Assembly (NCBI GenBank): GCA_030151505.1
Contig: JASLDQ010000111.1
Span: 1 to 11,112 of the forward strand
Length of the DNA: 11,112 nucleotides
Direction of reading: 5' to 3'
Source of the DNA: Chromobacteriaceae bacterium
Lineage (GTDB): Bacteria; Pseudomonadota; Gammaproteobacteria; Burkholderiales; Aquaspirillaceae
A program made the position numbers and the translations under genes. A model generated the notes under the pieces. The model was not told the origin of the DNA and made no database searches. It saw only the letters and a list, made by a program, of their open reading frames with translations. Every line of letters begins with the position of its first letter. The first letter of the stretch is position 1. This document shows, in pieces, positions 1 through 7,058 of the stretch.

Positions 1-1095
1 GCCCATGCCGCCGGCCGTTCCGTCCTGCTGATCGAGGCGCGTCCGTCCGACGCGGCGGTGCATGACCCGCGCGTGCTGGCGCTGTCGCATGCCAGCCGCG
101 AAGCGTTGGCCGCCGTCGGCGCCTGGCGCGATGAACTGCCCGCCACCGCGATCGATACCGTCCACGTCAGCCAGCAGGGCGCGTTCGGCCGCACGGTGCT
201 GACGCGCGACGACCTCGGCCTGCCGCATCTGGGCTACGCGGTCGCCTATGCCGATCTCTACGTGGCCGCCCGCGATGCGCTGGGTCAGCGCGGTGTGCCG
301 GTGGCCTTTTCCACCCGGGTGACCGACCTGCGCACGCTGGACCGCTATGCCGAGCTGACGCTGGAATCCGAGGGTGGGAACGGACCGCAATACCTGACCG
401 CGCGGCTGGTGGTGATGGCCGACGGCGGCGGGCTGATCGACAAGCTACCCGACATTTCCCGGCGCGAACACGACTACAGCCAGTGCGCGGTGCTGGCACG
501 GGTACATCCGGAACGCCCGCACGAGGGCGTGGCCTACGAGCGTTTCTCCGCCAGCGGGCCGATGGCGCTGCTGCCGGTGCAGGATGACCTGATGGCGGTG
601 TGGACCCGCTCGCATGAAGACGCCGCCCGCCTGCTGGAGCTGGACGACGACGGCTTCGCCGCCGAGTTCGGCGCGGCCTTCGGCGAGCGGCTGGGCAGGC
701 TGGTTCCGGTGGGGCCGCGCATGGCGGTGCCGCTGCGGCTCAAGCTCGCCAGCCGCATCACGTCGCGTCGCGTGGTGCTGGCCGGCAACGCGGCGCAGAC
801 CATGCACCCGGTCGCCGCGCAGGGCCTGAACCTGGGCCTGCGCGACGCGGTGGAGCTGGCCGAGCTGCTGGTCCGGCCGGGCGACCCGGGCGACGCCAGG
901 CGTCTGGCCGACTACGCCGGCCGCCGCCGTTTCGACAGCGCCGCCGTCACCGGCTTCACCCACAGCCTCGTGCACCTGTTCGACCGCCACGACCTGCCGC
1001 GCCGGCTGGTGCGCGGCACCGCCATGACCATCCTGGATACGATCAAACCCCTGCGACGCAAGTTTGCCGAGCATCTGGTGTTTGGCGTGAAGTAG
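1..1095 (+). CDS. ubiH: UbiH, ubiquinone-biosynthesis FAD monooxygenase (5' partial)
   Basis: The reading frame is open from base 1 to the TAG at 1093-1095, giving 364 visible residues. The start codon and the N-terminal GxGxxG dinucleotide-binding motif lie upstream of the window. Visible family marks are DPRVLALSHASREAL near the cut end, a V-x-A-D-G stretch around 412-426, and GNAAQTMHPVAAQGLNLGLRD encoded from about 784. In that last FAD motif the usual GD is replaced by GN, which is also how E. coli UbiH reads, and this favours UbiH over other members of the UbiH/UbiI/UbiF/COQ6 family. UbiH hydroxylates the aromatic ring of the octaprenyl ubiquinone precursor in the membrane-associated Ubi complex. 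The next gene starts 8 bases after the stop and is probably co-transcribed. Family assignment is firm; the exact ring position is inferred from the family. Confidence 0.9.
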   Translation, partial: AHAAGRSVLLIEARPSDAAVHDPRVLALSHASREALAAVGAWRDELPATAIDTVHVSQQGAFGRTVLTRDDLGLPHLGYAVAYADLYVAARDALGQRGVPVAFSTRVTDLRTLDRYAELTLESEGGNGPQYLTARLVVMADGGGLIDKLPDISRREHDYSQCAVLARVHPERPHEGVAYERFSASGPMALLPVQDDLMAVWTRSHEDAARLLELDDDGFAAEFGAAFGERLGRLVPVGPRMAVPLRLKLASRITSRRVVLAGNAAQTMHPVAAQGLNLGLRDAVELAELLVRPGDPGDARRLADYAGRRRFDSAAVTGFTHSLVHLFDRHDLPRRLVRGTAMTILDTIKPLRRKFAEHLVFGVK

Positions 1096-1103
1096 CCGAC
1101 TCG

Positions 1104-2258
1104 ATGAACAACCATTACGACATCATCATTCTGGGCGGCGGGCTGGTTGGCGCCAGCCTGGCGCTGGCCCTGTCGCGCAGCGCGCACCGCATCGCCCTGC
1201 TCGAGCACCGTCCGCCGCGGCTGGACGGACTCGACCGGCCGGACGACTGGGATGCGCGCGTCTACGCGATCAGCCCGGCCAACCGCCGTTTTCTGGACGA
1301 ACTGGATGCCTGGCCCGACATGAGCCGGGTCGGCACGGTGGCCGGCATGGATGTGCGCGGCGACGCCGGCGGCCGCATCGAATTCGATGCCGAATCCAGC
1401 GGTGCCCCGGCCCTGACATGGATCGTCGAGAACCGCTGGCTGCTGGCGTCGATCTGGCAGCGGCTGGCCGACGCCGGCGTGGATGTCATCACGCCGGCCG
1501 AAGCGGTGGCGCTCGACACCGACGCGAAACAGGCGCGGCTGACGCTGGCCGACGGCCGGGTGCTGGCGGCCAAACTGATCGTCGGCTGCGACGGCGCGAA
1601 TTCGTGGCTGCGGCAGCAAAAGCAGATTGGTGCGGCGGTGGACCCTTACGGCCACAGCGGCGTGGTCGCCAACTTCGCCTGCGAACTCGACCATGGCGGC
1701 ATCGCCCGCCAGTGGTTCAGCGGCGATGCGGTGCTGGCCTATCTGCCGCTGCCGGAGCAGCGCATGTCGATGGTGTGGTCGACCGCCACGCCGGACGAAT
1801 TGCTGGCGCTGGCGCCGGACGAGCTATGCCGGCGCGTGGCCGAGCAGGGCCATCACGCGCTGGGGGCGCTCAAGCTGCTGACCCCGGCGGCGGCCTTTCC
1901 CTTGCGGCTGATCCGGCCCGAAACGGTGATCGCCGAGCGGGTCGCCTTCGCCGGCGACGCCGCGCACACCATCCACCCGCTGGCCGGGCAGGGCGTCAAC
2001 CTGGGCTTCGGCGACGTGCAACTGCTGGCGCAACTGTTGGCCGGCGCGGGCGATCCGGGCGAATACCGCCTGCTGCGTCGCTACGAACGCGGCCGGCTGG
2101 AGGCAGTGCGCACCATGCAGCTGACCTGCGACGGACTCTTCCGCCTGTTCAAGCAGGACAACTCGCTGGTCGGCTGGGTCCGCAACACCGGCCTGTCCGC
2201 CACCAACGCCATCGCCCCGCTCAAGCGCCTGCTGATCCGGCAGGCGATGGGCTTCTGA
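1104..2258 (+). CDS. ubiI: UbiI-like ubiquinone-biosynthesis FAD hydroxylase
   Basis: A complete 384-residue protein, the usual length for UbiH/UbiI/UbiF/COQ6 hydroxylases. The N-terminus has the ADP-binding fold: GGGLVGAS at residues 11-18 after a hydrophobic strand, and Glu34 at the end of the second strand. DARVYAIS lies at about 50-57, the CDG motif at 162-164, and GDAAHTIHPLAGQGVNLGF from residue 284. The IHPLAGQGVNLGF wording resembles E. coli UbiI (VisC) more than UbiF, and ubiH-ubiI is also the E. coli gene order. The expected role is a ring hydroxylation in aerobic ubiquinone synthesis. The ATG lies 8 bases after ubiH with only a weak ribosome site, which suggests translational coupling. 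UbiF or a broad-specificity hydroxylase is possible, because members of this family differ in ring position between species. Confidence 0.85.
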   Translation: MNNHYDIIILGGGLVGASLALALSRSAHRIALLEHRPPRLDGLDRPDDWDARVYAISPANRRFLDELDAWPDMSRVGTVAGMDVRGDAGGRIEFDAESSGAPALTWIVENRWLLASIWQRLADAGVDVITPAEAVALDTDAKQARLTLADGRVLAAKLIVGCDGANSWLRQQKQIGAAVDPYGHSGVVANFACELDHGGIARQWFSGDAVLAYLPLPEQRMSMVWSTATPDELLALAPDELCRRVAEQGHHALGALKLLTPAAAFPLRLIRPETVIAERVAFAGDAAHTIHPLAGQGVNLGFGDVQLLAQLLAGAGDPGEYRLLRRYERGRLEAVRTMQLTCDGLFRLFKQDNSLVGWVRNTGLSATNAIAPLKRLLIRQAMGF

Positions 2259-2265
2259 TCCGGCA
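2232..2265. repeat. 11-bp direct repeat CTGATCCGGCA across the ubiI stop
   Basis: CTGATCCGGCA occurs at 2232-2242 and again at 2255-2265, with the second copy spanning the TGA stop. The copies are 23 bases apart. This may be a small duplication trace or chance in GC-rich DNA; I assign no function. Confidence 0.4.
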
Positions 2266-2336
2266 CATGACTGTTTTTTGACCACACCGGGGCGGTGCCG
2301 CGAGGCATCGCCGGTTTTCCCGTTTCGCTCTCTTAC

Positions 2337-2341
2337 GAAGG
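2337..2341 (+). promoter_or_regulatory. Ribosome binding site of dsbC
   Basis: GAAGG sits five bases before the ATG at 2347. It decides the start: the frame is open from a TTG at 2278, but only the 2347 start places a signal peptide at the very N-terminus. Confidence 0.75.
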
Positions 2342-2346
2342 TTCCC

Positions 2347-3072
2347 ATGCTCTTCTCCCGCAAGCTGCTCGCCTCCCTGCTGTTCGTGCCCCTCGTCGCC
2401 TGCGCCGCGCAGGCCGGCGACGACACCGGCGCCGTCAAGAAAGCTTTTGCCGACAAGTTCCCGCAACGCGAAGTCGCCAGCGTGAGCGCCACCCCGGTCA
2501 AGGGCGTGTACGAAATCGTGCTGAAGGACCGCCAGATCGTTTACACCGACAGCAAGGTCGATCACATGTTCGTCGGCGATCTGGTCGACGTGAAGGCGCG
2601 CAAGAGCCTCACCGAAGAACGCATGAACCAGATTTCCCGCATCGACTGGAAGGATCTGCCGCTGGAGCTGGCGATCAAGGACGTGCGCGGCAACGGCGCG
2701 CGCAAGCTGGTGGTGTTCTCCGACCCGGACTGCCCCTTCTGCAAGAAGCTGGAGAAGGAGGGCCTGGCCGGTCTGGACAACGTGACGATCTACACCTTCC
2801 TGTTCCCGATCACCCAGCTCCATCCGGACGCGATGAGCAAGTCCGAGAAAATCTGGTGCAGCAAGGACCGGCTGGCCAGCTGGCACGGGCAGATGCTCAA
2901 GGGCACCGCCCCGGCCGGCGCCGGCGGCTGCGACACCCCGCTGGCCCGCCTGCAGGAACTCGGCCAGAAGCTCGGCGTCACCGGCACGCCGGCACTGGTC
3001 TTCCCCAATGGCCAGCTGGTGCCGGGCGCGATCGGCAAGGCCGACATCGAAAAACTGCTATCGGCGCGCTGA
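2347..3072 (+). CDS. dsbC: DsbC-type periplasmic disulfide isomerase
   Basis: A 241-residue precursor, close to the length of E. coli DsbC. Residues 1-23 form a secretion signal: Arg5-Lys6, a leucine-rich core, then AQA before Gly24. LVAC at 16-19 is also an acceptable lipobox, so a lipidated form anchored at Cys19 cannot be excluded. The N-terminal part after the signal matches the DsbC dimerisation domain, followed by a linker and a thioredoxin fold. The active site is Cys129-Pro-Phe-Cys132 in FSDPDCPFCKKLE. Cys171 and Cys195 have the spacing of the second, structural disulfide of DsbC. Thr214-Pro215 is the cis-proline loop. DsbC reshuffles wrong disulfides in exported proteins and is kept reduced by DsbD, which is not in this window. 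CPFC differs from the CGYC of E. coli DsbC and resembles the CPYC of DsbG. Confidence 0.9.
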   Translation: MLFSRKLLASLLFVPLVACAAQAGDDTGAVKKAFADKFPQREVASVSATPVKGVYEIVLKDRQIVYTDSKVDHMFVGDLVDVKARKSLTEERMNQISRIDWKDLPLELAIKDVRGNGARKLVVFSDPDCPFCKKLEKEGLAGLDNVTIYTFLFPITQLHPDAMSKSEKIWCSKDRLASWHGQMLKGTAPAGAGGCDTPLARLQELGQKLGVTGTPALVFPNGQLVPGAIGKADIEKLLSAR

Positions 3073-3126
3073 ACGCGGCGGATGTGGTCGGGATGGTTCC
3101 TTTACCGGGATGAATGAAACGACCGT

Positions 3127-3154
3127 TTGAAATTGTCCGGCGGCGTGGTACGCT
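3127..3154 (+). promoter_or_regulatory. Candidate sigma-70 promoter of the acyl-CoA-binding protein gene
   Basis: TTGAAA at 3127-3132 is followed after 16 bases by TACGCT at 3149-3154, with TG at 3146-3147 forming an extended -10. It would start transcription about 40 bases before the gene at 3201. The -10 hexamer is weak, so this is a tentative call. Confidence 0.4.
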
Positions 3155-3190
3155 TGCCGGCATTGATCATCCCGAACACCACACCCAGAC

Positions 3191-3195
3191 AGGAG
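3191..3195 (+). promoter_or_regulatory. Ribosome binding site of the acyl-CoA-binding protein gene
   Basis: A clean AGGAG lies five bases before the ATG at 3201. It selects that start over an in-frame ATG at 3114, which would add 29 residues unlike anything in the family. Confidence 0.85.
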
Positions 3196-3200
3196 ACAGC

Positions 3201-3461
3201 ATGTCCGATCTGCAAGCCCGCTTCCAACAGGCCCAGGCCGATGTCAAAACCTTGGCCGAACGTCCCGACAACAACGCCATGCTGGAACTCTACGCATGGT
3301 TCAAGCAGGCCACCGTCGGCGATGTCAGCGGCGAACGTCCCGGCATGATGGATTTCGTCAACCGGATGAAATTCGACGCCTGGGACAAGCTCAAGGGCAC
3401 CACCGGCGAAGGCGCCATGCAAGGCTACATCGACGTGGTCAACCGCCTCATGGGCCGCTGA
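3201..3461 (+). CDS. Acyl-CoA-binding protein (ACBP)
   Basis: A complete 86-residue single-domain protein, the normal size of soluble ACBP. It follows the family pattern closely: LYAWFKQATVGD at 30-41, ERPGMMDF at 45-52, then KFDAW and AMQGYIDVVNRL. By comparison with bovine ACBP, recalled from memory, the acyl-CoA-contacting residues Tyr28, Lys32, Lys54 and Tyr73 correspond to Tyr31, Lys35, Lys57 and Tyr76 here, all kept, while Tyr31 of the bovine protein is Phe34. The family binds medium- and long-chain acyl-CoA in the cytoplasm, buffering the pool and carrying it between enzymes. No signal peptide or membrane segment is present. It stands alone between dsbC and a strong terminator, so the context gives no specific pathway. 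Confidence 0.92.
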   Translation: MSDLQARFQQAQADVKTLAERPDNNAMLELYAWFKQATVGDVSGERPGMMDFVNRMKFDAWDKLKGTTGEGAMQGYIDVVNRLMGR

Positions 3462-3480
3462 TCCACCGGCGCGAATCGAC

Positions 3481-3513
3481 AAACGGGCTTCCATCAATGG
3501 AAGCCCGTTTTTT
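3481..3513 (+). terminator. Strong intrinsic terminator after the ACBP gene
   Basis: The arms 3481-3494 and 3497-3510 are perfectly complementary. With the innermost pair opened this is a 13-bp stem and a TCAA loop, followed by a T run at 3508-3513. It ends plus-strand transcription 20 bases past the ACBP stop. On the minus strand the same stem is followed by only three T residues, so it may act weakly for puuC too. Confidence 0.92.
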
Positions 3514-3526
3514 GTTGGTTTCGTCA

Positions 3527-3556
3527 AGGCCGGGTCGGCAAGACGCTGCCCGGCCT
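3527..3556 (-). terminator. Possible hairpin terminator or 3'-end stabiliser of puuC
   Basis: AGGCCGGG at 3527-3534 and CCCGGCCT at 3549-3556 form a perfect 8-bp GC-rich stem with a 14-base loop. It begins five bases past the puuC stop codon. Almost no T run follows on the minus strand, so efficient intrinsic termination is doubtful. It may instead protect the mRNA 3' end, or work together with the hairpin at 3481-3510. Confidence 0.35.
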
Positions 3557-3561
3557 GGCGG

Positions 3562-5049
3562 TTACAGCTTGATCAGCGTGGTCTTGAGTTCGGTGTATTT
3601 CTCCAGCGCGTGCAGCGACTTGTCGCGGCCGTTGCCGGATTGCTTGAAGCCGCCGAAAGGCAAGTTCATGTCGCCGCCCTCGTCGTAGCAGTTGACCCAT
3701 ACGGTGCCGGCGCGCAAGGCGCGCGCGACCCGGTGTGCGCTGCTAACGTTGGCGGTCCACACCGCCGCGGCCAGCCCGTAGTCGCTGGTATTGGCGATGC
3801 GGATCGCTTCGGCCTCGTCGTCGAAGCCGATCACCGACAGCACCGGCCCAAAGATCTCCTCGCGGGCGATGGTGCTGTCCGGCGGCGTCACGAAGGCGGT
3901 CGGCTGGATGAACAGCCCGCCCGCCACAGGTTCGACCGCCGCGCCGCCGAACAGCAGCCGTCCGCCCTCGCGCCGGCCGGTGTCGATATAGCCCAGCACC
4001 TTGTCGTACTGGAGGCGGTCGACGATGGCACCCATGGCCGCATCCGGCGCGAGCGGGTCGGCCGGCTGCCAGCTTTCGGCCGCCTGGACCAGTTCCTCCA
4101 CGAACCGCTCCTTGACCGAGCGGTGCACCAGCACCCGGCTGCCGGCCGAGCACATCTCGCCCTGGTTGAAGAAGATCGCGGCGGCGGCCGTGCGGGCCGC
4201 GCGCGCCACGTCCGGGCAATCGGCCAGCACGATGTTGGGCGACTTGCCCCCCAGTTCCAGCCACACCCGCTTGAGGTTGGATTGCGCCGCGTAGCCGGCG
4301 ATCAGCTTACCCACCGTGGTCGAGCCGGTGAAGGCGATGCAGTCCACGTCCATGTGCAGCGCCAGCGCCTTGCCGACCGCGCCCGCCCCCGGCAGCACCT
4401 GGAACACGCCGGACGGCAGCCCGGCCTCGTGGGCCAGCGCCGCGAGACGGATCGCGCTGAGCGGCGATTTCTCGCTGGGCTTGAGGATCACGCTGTTGCC
4501 GGCCGCCAGCGCCGGAGCGATCTTCCAGCTCGCCATCAGCAGCGGGAAATTCCACGGCACCACCGCCGCGACCACACCGACCGGCTCGCGCGTCACCAGC
4601 CCCACCAGCTTGGGGTCGACCGGCGCGACCTCGCCGCCGATCTTGTCGATCGCTTCTCCGTACCATTCCAGCGCGTAGGCGCAGCCGGCCACGTCCACCG
4701 CCAGCGAATCGCTGACCGGCTTGCCCATGTCCAGCGTTTCCAGCAGGGCCAGCTCGTCGGCGTGCTCGCGCACGAGCTGGGCGAAGCGCTTCATCGCCTC
4801 CTTGCGTGCGCGCGGCGGCAGTTGCGACCACGCGCCGGATTCGAAGCTGGCGCGGGCGGCCCGCACGGCGGTCTCGACATCGCATTCGCCCGCCAGCGCG
4901 ACGGCGGCGAGCTGGCGCCCGTCGATGGGCGAGAGGCAGTCGAAGGTTTCGCCCGAGGCGGTGGCGGTATAGCGGCCATTGATGAAGGCGCGGCCTTCAA
5001 TCGTCAGCGTGCGGGCCAGGGCCTGCCATTCGGCGTGGGTTTGCGGCAT
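3562..5049 (-). CDS. puuC: Gamma-glutamyl-gamma-aminobutyraldehyde dehydrogenase-like ALDH (PuuC)
   Basis: With the ATG at 5049-5047 the protein has 495 residues, the length of E. coli PuuC. AGGAG at 5060-5056 lies about six bases before this ATG, so I reject a start further upstream in the same frame. Motifs of the NAD(P)-dependent aldehyde dehydrogenase superfamily are present: PWNFPLLM from 165, KPSEKSPL from 190, FTGSTTVG from 240, general base Glu265 in LELGGKSPN, and nucleophile Cys300 in FNQGEMCS. The C-terminus has the usual LPFGGFKQSGNGRD stretch. In this context it should oxidise gamma-glutamylaminobutanal, or free 4-aminobutanal, to the acid in the cytoplasm. It lies 46 bases after puuR on the same strand and is probably co-transcribed with it. 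Substrate choice within this broad family is inferred from the neighbours. Confidence 0.88.
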   Translation of the reverse strand: MPQTHAEWQALARTLTIEGRAFINGRYTATASGETFDCLSPIDGRQLAAVALAGECDVETAVRAARASFESGAWSQLPPRARKEAMKRFAQLVREHADELALLETLDMGKPVSDSLAVDVAGCAYALEWYGEAIDKIGGEVAPVDPKLVGLVTREPVGVVAAVVPWNFPLLMASWKIAPALAAGNSVILKPSEKSPLSAIRLAALAHEAGLPSGVFQVLPGAGAVGKALALHMDVDCIAFTGSTTVGKLIAGYAAQSNLKRVWLELGGKSPNIVLADCPDVARAARTAAAAIFFNQGEMCSAGSRVLVHRSVKERFVEELVQAAESWQPADPLAPDAAMGAIVDRLQYDKVLGYIDTGRREGGRLLFGGAAVEPVAGGLFIQPTAFVTPPDSTIAREEIFGPVLSVIGFDDEAEAIRIANTSDYGLAAAVWTANVSSAHRVARALRAGTVWVNCYDEGGDMNLPFGGFKQSGNGRDKSLHALEKYTELKTTLIKL

Positions 5050-5055
5050 GGGAGA

Positions 5056-5060
5056 CTCCT
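5056..5060 (-). promoter_or_regulatory. Ribosome binding site of puuC
   Basis: CTCCT on the plus strand reads AGGAG on the minus strand, six bases before the ATG ending at 5049. It sets the start of puuC in the short gap after puuR. Confidence 0.8.
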
Positions 5061-5095
5061 GTGGTGAGGTAAGGGAGGACCGGGACGCCGGCCGG

Positions 5096-5641
5096 TCAGA
5101 ACGTTGCCGGGGTGTTGGCGCTGATGACGACGGCGATGTCGTCGCCGACGTTGCGGAATCGGTGCGGGCTGGTCGAGTCGAAGTAATAGGCATCGCCGGT
5201 TTCCAGCACCTGCACCTCGGTGCCGACGGTCAGCTCGACCCGGCCGCTTATGACCACGCCGCCTTCCTGGCCGTCGTGCTGCAGCATGTCGGGACCGGTG
5301 TCGCTGCCGGTTTCGTAGCGCTCGGCCAGGATGGTCATGTCGCGGCGCTGGTGGGCGGAGCCGACCAGCAGCAGCTGGATGGCGTCGTTGCCGAGGTTGG
5401 GCAGCTCGTCCCGGCGGTAGAACACCTGCGGAGGCTTGGGCTCGGCATCGAAGGTGAAGAACTCCGCCAGCGTCATCGGCAGGCCTTCGAGCACCTTGCG
5501 CAGCGAGCTGACCGAGGGGCTGACGCGGTTCTGTTCGATCAGCGAAATGGTGCCGTTGGTGACGCCGGCACGCTTGGCCAGTTCGCGCTGGGACAGCTTG
5601 CAGCGTTCACGTACCGTTTTCAGGCGCAGGCCTACATCCAT
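5096..5641 (-). CDS. puuR: PuuR-type HTH-cupin transcriptional regulator
   Basis: From the ATG at 5641-5639 the protein has 181 residues; E. coli PuuR has 185. A TTG 36 bases further upstream is open in frame but would add residues not found in the family. Residues 5-62 form a Cro/C1-type helix-turn-helix with SQRELAKRAGVTNGTISLIEQ at about 17-37. Residues 75-175 form a cupin-2 sensor domain, including HDGQEGG at 122-128 and SPHRFRN at 158-164. The end, ISANTPATF, closely matches the ISAHTPTTF ending of E. coli PuuR as I recall it. PuuR represses puu genes and is released by putrescine. Its position divergent from ald-puuD-puuA-spuC and upstream of puuC suggests it controls both directions. 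The effector here is inferred, not visible. Confidence 0.87.
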   Translation of the reverse strand: MDVGLRLKTVRERCKLSQRELAKRAGVTNGTISLIEQNRVSPSVSSLRKVLEGLPMTLAEFFTFDAEPKPPQVFYRRDELPNLGNDAIQLLLVGSAHQRRDMTILAERYETGSDTGPDMLQHDGQEGGVVISGRVELTVGTEVQVLETGDAYYFDSTSPHRFRNVGDDIAVVISANTPATF

Positions 5642-5666
5642 GGCTGCGTGCCTTGTTCTGTTGATG

Positions 5667-5694
5667 ATAATAAACAAATTTTGCGAATGGTCAT
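5667..5694 (-). promoter_or_regulatory. Candidate promoter of puuR-puuC
   Basis: Read on the minus strand, ATGACC (5694-5689) and TATTAT (5672-5667) are 16 bases apart, and the -10 lies 25 bases before the puuR ATG. The -10 is good and the -35 matches the consensus at four of six bases. It overlaps one ATGGTC repeat (5687-5692), which would suit autoregulation. Confidence 0.4.
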
Positions 5695-5712
5695 GGGCAT
5701 GGTCTTGGCGAT

Positions 5713-5729
5713 ATGCTGCGAGGCAGCAT
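5713..5729. promoter_or_regulatory. Inverted repeat ATGCTGC-GAG-GCAGCAT, candidate operator
   Basis: Arms 5713-5719 and 5723-5729 are perfect seven-base complements around GAG. The short centre fits a protein-binding dyad at least as well as an RNA hairpin. It lies upstream of the candidate puuR promoter and well upstream of ald. Confidence 0.45.
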
Positions 5730-5747
5730 GGAATATTCTTGGAATAT
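5730..5747. repeat. Two GGAATAT repeats 11 bases apart
   Basis: GGAATAT lies at 5730-5736 and 5741-5747, in phase on one face of the helix. The first is part of the palindrome GAATATTC (5731-5738). This AT-rich island in GC-rich DNA is a plausible operator or promoter element for ald. Confidence 0.4.
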
Positions 5748-5751
5748 GGTC

Positions 5752-5775
5752 GATTCTATAGACAGAATCATAGAA
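5752..5775. promoter_or_regulatory. Overlapping dyads upstream of ald, candidate operator
   Basis: GATTCT (5752-5757) and AGAATC (5764-5769) form an 18-bp dyad. TTCTAT (5754-5759) and ATAGAA (5770-5775) form a second, shifted dyad, and TCTATAGA (5755-5762) is itself a palindrome. The ald start is about 85 bases downstream, so a repressor or activator bound here could control ald-puuD-puuA-spuC. Confidence 0.4.
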
Positions 5776-5859
5776 GTGCGTGGCCGTTTTTGTGTATTTT
5801 CTTAAACGTACGAAAGCGGAACGCGGAACGAAAACGCAGATTTTACCGAGGAAGCGCTC

Positions 5860-6981
5860 ATGTTGATCGGCGTGCCGGCGGAAATCAAAAGCCATGAATA
5901 CCGGGTCGGTTTGACCCCGGCCGGGGTGCGGGAACTGGTTGCGCACGGGCATCAGGTCATGCTGGAAACGGGGGCCGGCACGGAAGCCGGTTTCGACGAC
6001 GCGCTGTACCGCGCGGCCGGGGCCACCATTGCCGACGAGGCGGCGACGGTGTTCGGGCAGGCCGACATGATCGTCAAGGTTAAGGAGCCGCAACCGGTCG
6101 AGTGCCGTCTGCTCAGGCCGGAGCAGTTGCTGTTCACCTACCTGCATCTGGCGCCGGACCCGGAACAGTGCCGGTTGCTGCTGGCGTCCGGCTGTGTCGC
6201 CGTCGCTTATGAAACCGTGACCGACGAGCGCGGCGGGCTGCCGCTGCTGGCGCCGATGAGCGAAGTGGCCGGGCGGATGGCGGTGCAGGCCGGCGCACAC
6301 GCGCTGGAAAAGGCCCGGGGCGGCCGCGGTGTATTGCTCGGCGGCGTGCCGGGCGTGGCGCCGGCCACGGTGCTGGTGCTGGGCGGCGGCGTGGTCGGAC
6401 TGAACGCGGCGCGGATGGCGGCCGGGCTGGGGGCGGACGTGACCATTCTGGACAAGTCGCTGCCGCGCCTGCGCGAAATCGACCAGGCTTTTGGCGGGCG
6501 GATCAAGACGTTGGTGTCGAATGCCCAGCATATTGAGGACGGACTGCGCGAAGCCGATCTGGTCGTCGGCGCGGTGCTGGTGCCGGGGGCGGCCGCGCCC
6601 AGGCTGGTGCGGCGCGAGCAACTGGCCCTGATGAAGTCGGGCGCGGTGCTGGTGGACGTGGCCATCGATCAGGGCGGCTGTTTCGAGACCAGCCACCCGA
6701 CCACCCACGAGAATCCGGTCTATCTGGTCGACGGCATTGTGCATTACTGTGTGGCGAACATGCCCGGCGGCGTGGCGCGAACCTCGACGCAGGCGCTGAC
6801 CAACGCCACCCTGCCTTTCGTGCTGGAACTGGCCGACAAGGGCTGGCGAACGGCGCTGGCAGAGAATGTGCATCTGTTGAATGGCCTGAACGTCTGTCGT
6901 GGCCGGGTCACGCATCCGGCGGTGGCGCAGGCGCTGGGCTACGACCAGGTGGCTCCGCAGCTGGCACTTGCCGTGGCGTAG
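5860..6981 (+). CDS. ald: Alanine dehydrogenase
   Basis: A complete 373-residue protein, the usual family length. GAGGA at 5848-5852 precedes the ATG. Residues known from the family fall at their standard numbers: Arg15, Lys75 in VKVKEP, His96 in YLHLAP, the nucleotide-binding GGGVVG at 175-180, Asp198 at the end of the second strand of the NAD fold, and catalytic Asp270 in DVAIDQGG. The enzyme reversibly converts L-alanine, NAD+ and water to pyruvate, ammonium and NADH in the cytoplasm. Here it is the first plus-strand gene after the divergent puuR promoter region and heads the puuD-puuA-spuC series. A pyruvate-dependent aminotransferase such as SpuC makes alanine, so Ald would regenerate its acceptor. 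Function is firm; the link to polyamines is inferred from context. Confidence 0.95.
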   Translation: MLIGVPAEIKSHEYRVGLTPAGVRELVAHGHQVMLETGAGTEAGFDDALYRAAGATIADEAATVFGQADMIVKVKEPQPVECRLLRPEQLLFTYLHLAPDPEQCRLLLASGCVAVAYETVTDERGGLPLLAPMSEVAGRMAVQAGAHALEKARGGRGVLLGGVPGVAPATVLVLGGGVVGLNAARMAAGLGADVTILDKSLPRLREIDQAFGGRIKTLVSNAQHIEDGLREADLVVGAVLVPGAAAPRLVRREQLALMKSGAVLVDVAIDQGGCFETSHPTTHENPVYLVDGIVHYCVANMPGGVARTSTQALTNATLPFVLELADKGWRTALAENVHLLNGLNVCRGRVTHPAVAQALGYDQVAPQLALAVA

Positions 6982-7058
6982 ACGGGGACGAATTGCGCCG
7001 ATGCCGTCGGGCCGCCTGCGCAAGCCTAGACGCCGCGTGGCCCCGGACAAGGCGCGCG

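Larger units (their letters stand above)
5687..5751. repeat. Three direct copies of ATGGTC in the puuR-ald divergent region
   Basis: ATGGTC occurs at 5687-5692, 5699-5704 and 5746-5751, all in the same orientation. The first two are 12 bases apart, about one helical turn. They lie in the only stretch from which both transcripts can start, so they are candidate regulator contacts, but six-base repeats can arise by chance. Confidence 0.4.

Noticed and set aside
2278..2306. TTGACC as a -35 element for dsbC
   Set aside because: No acceptable -10 hexamer occurs 15-19 bases downstream.
3114..3200. Upstream in-frame ATG giving ACBP a 29-residue extension
   Set aside because: No ribosome site precedes it, the added residues do not match the family, and AGGAG lies directly before the ATG at 3201.
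3610..5067. Plus-strand open frame of about 485 codons opposite puuC
   Set aside because: puuC has all catalytic motifs and the expected length; the opposite frame shows no domain and no ribosome site.
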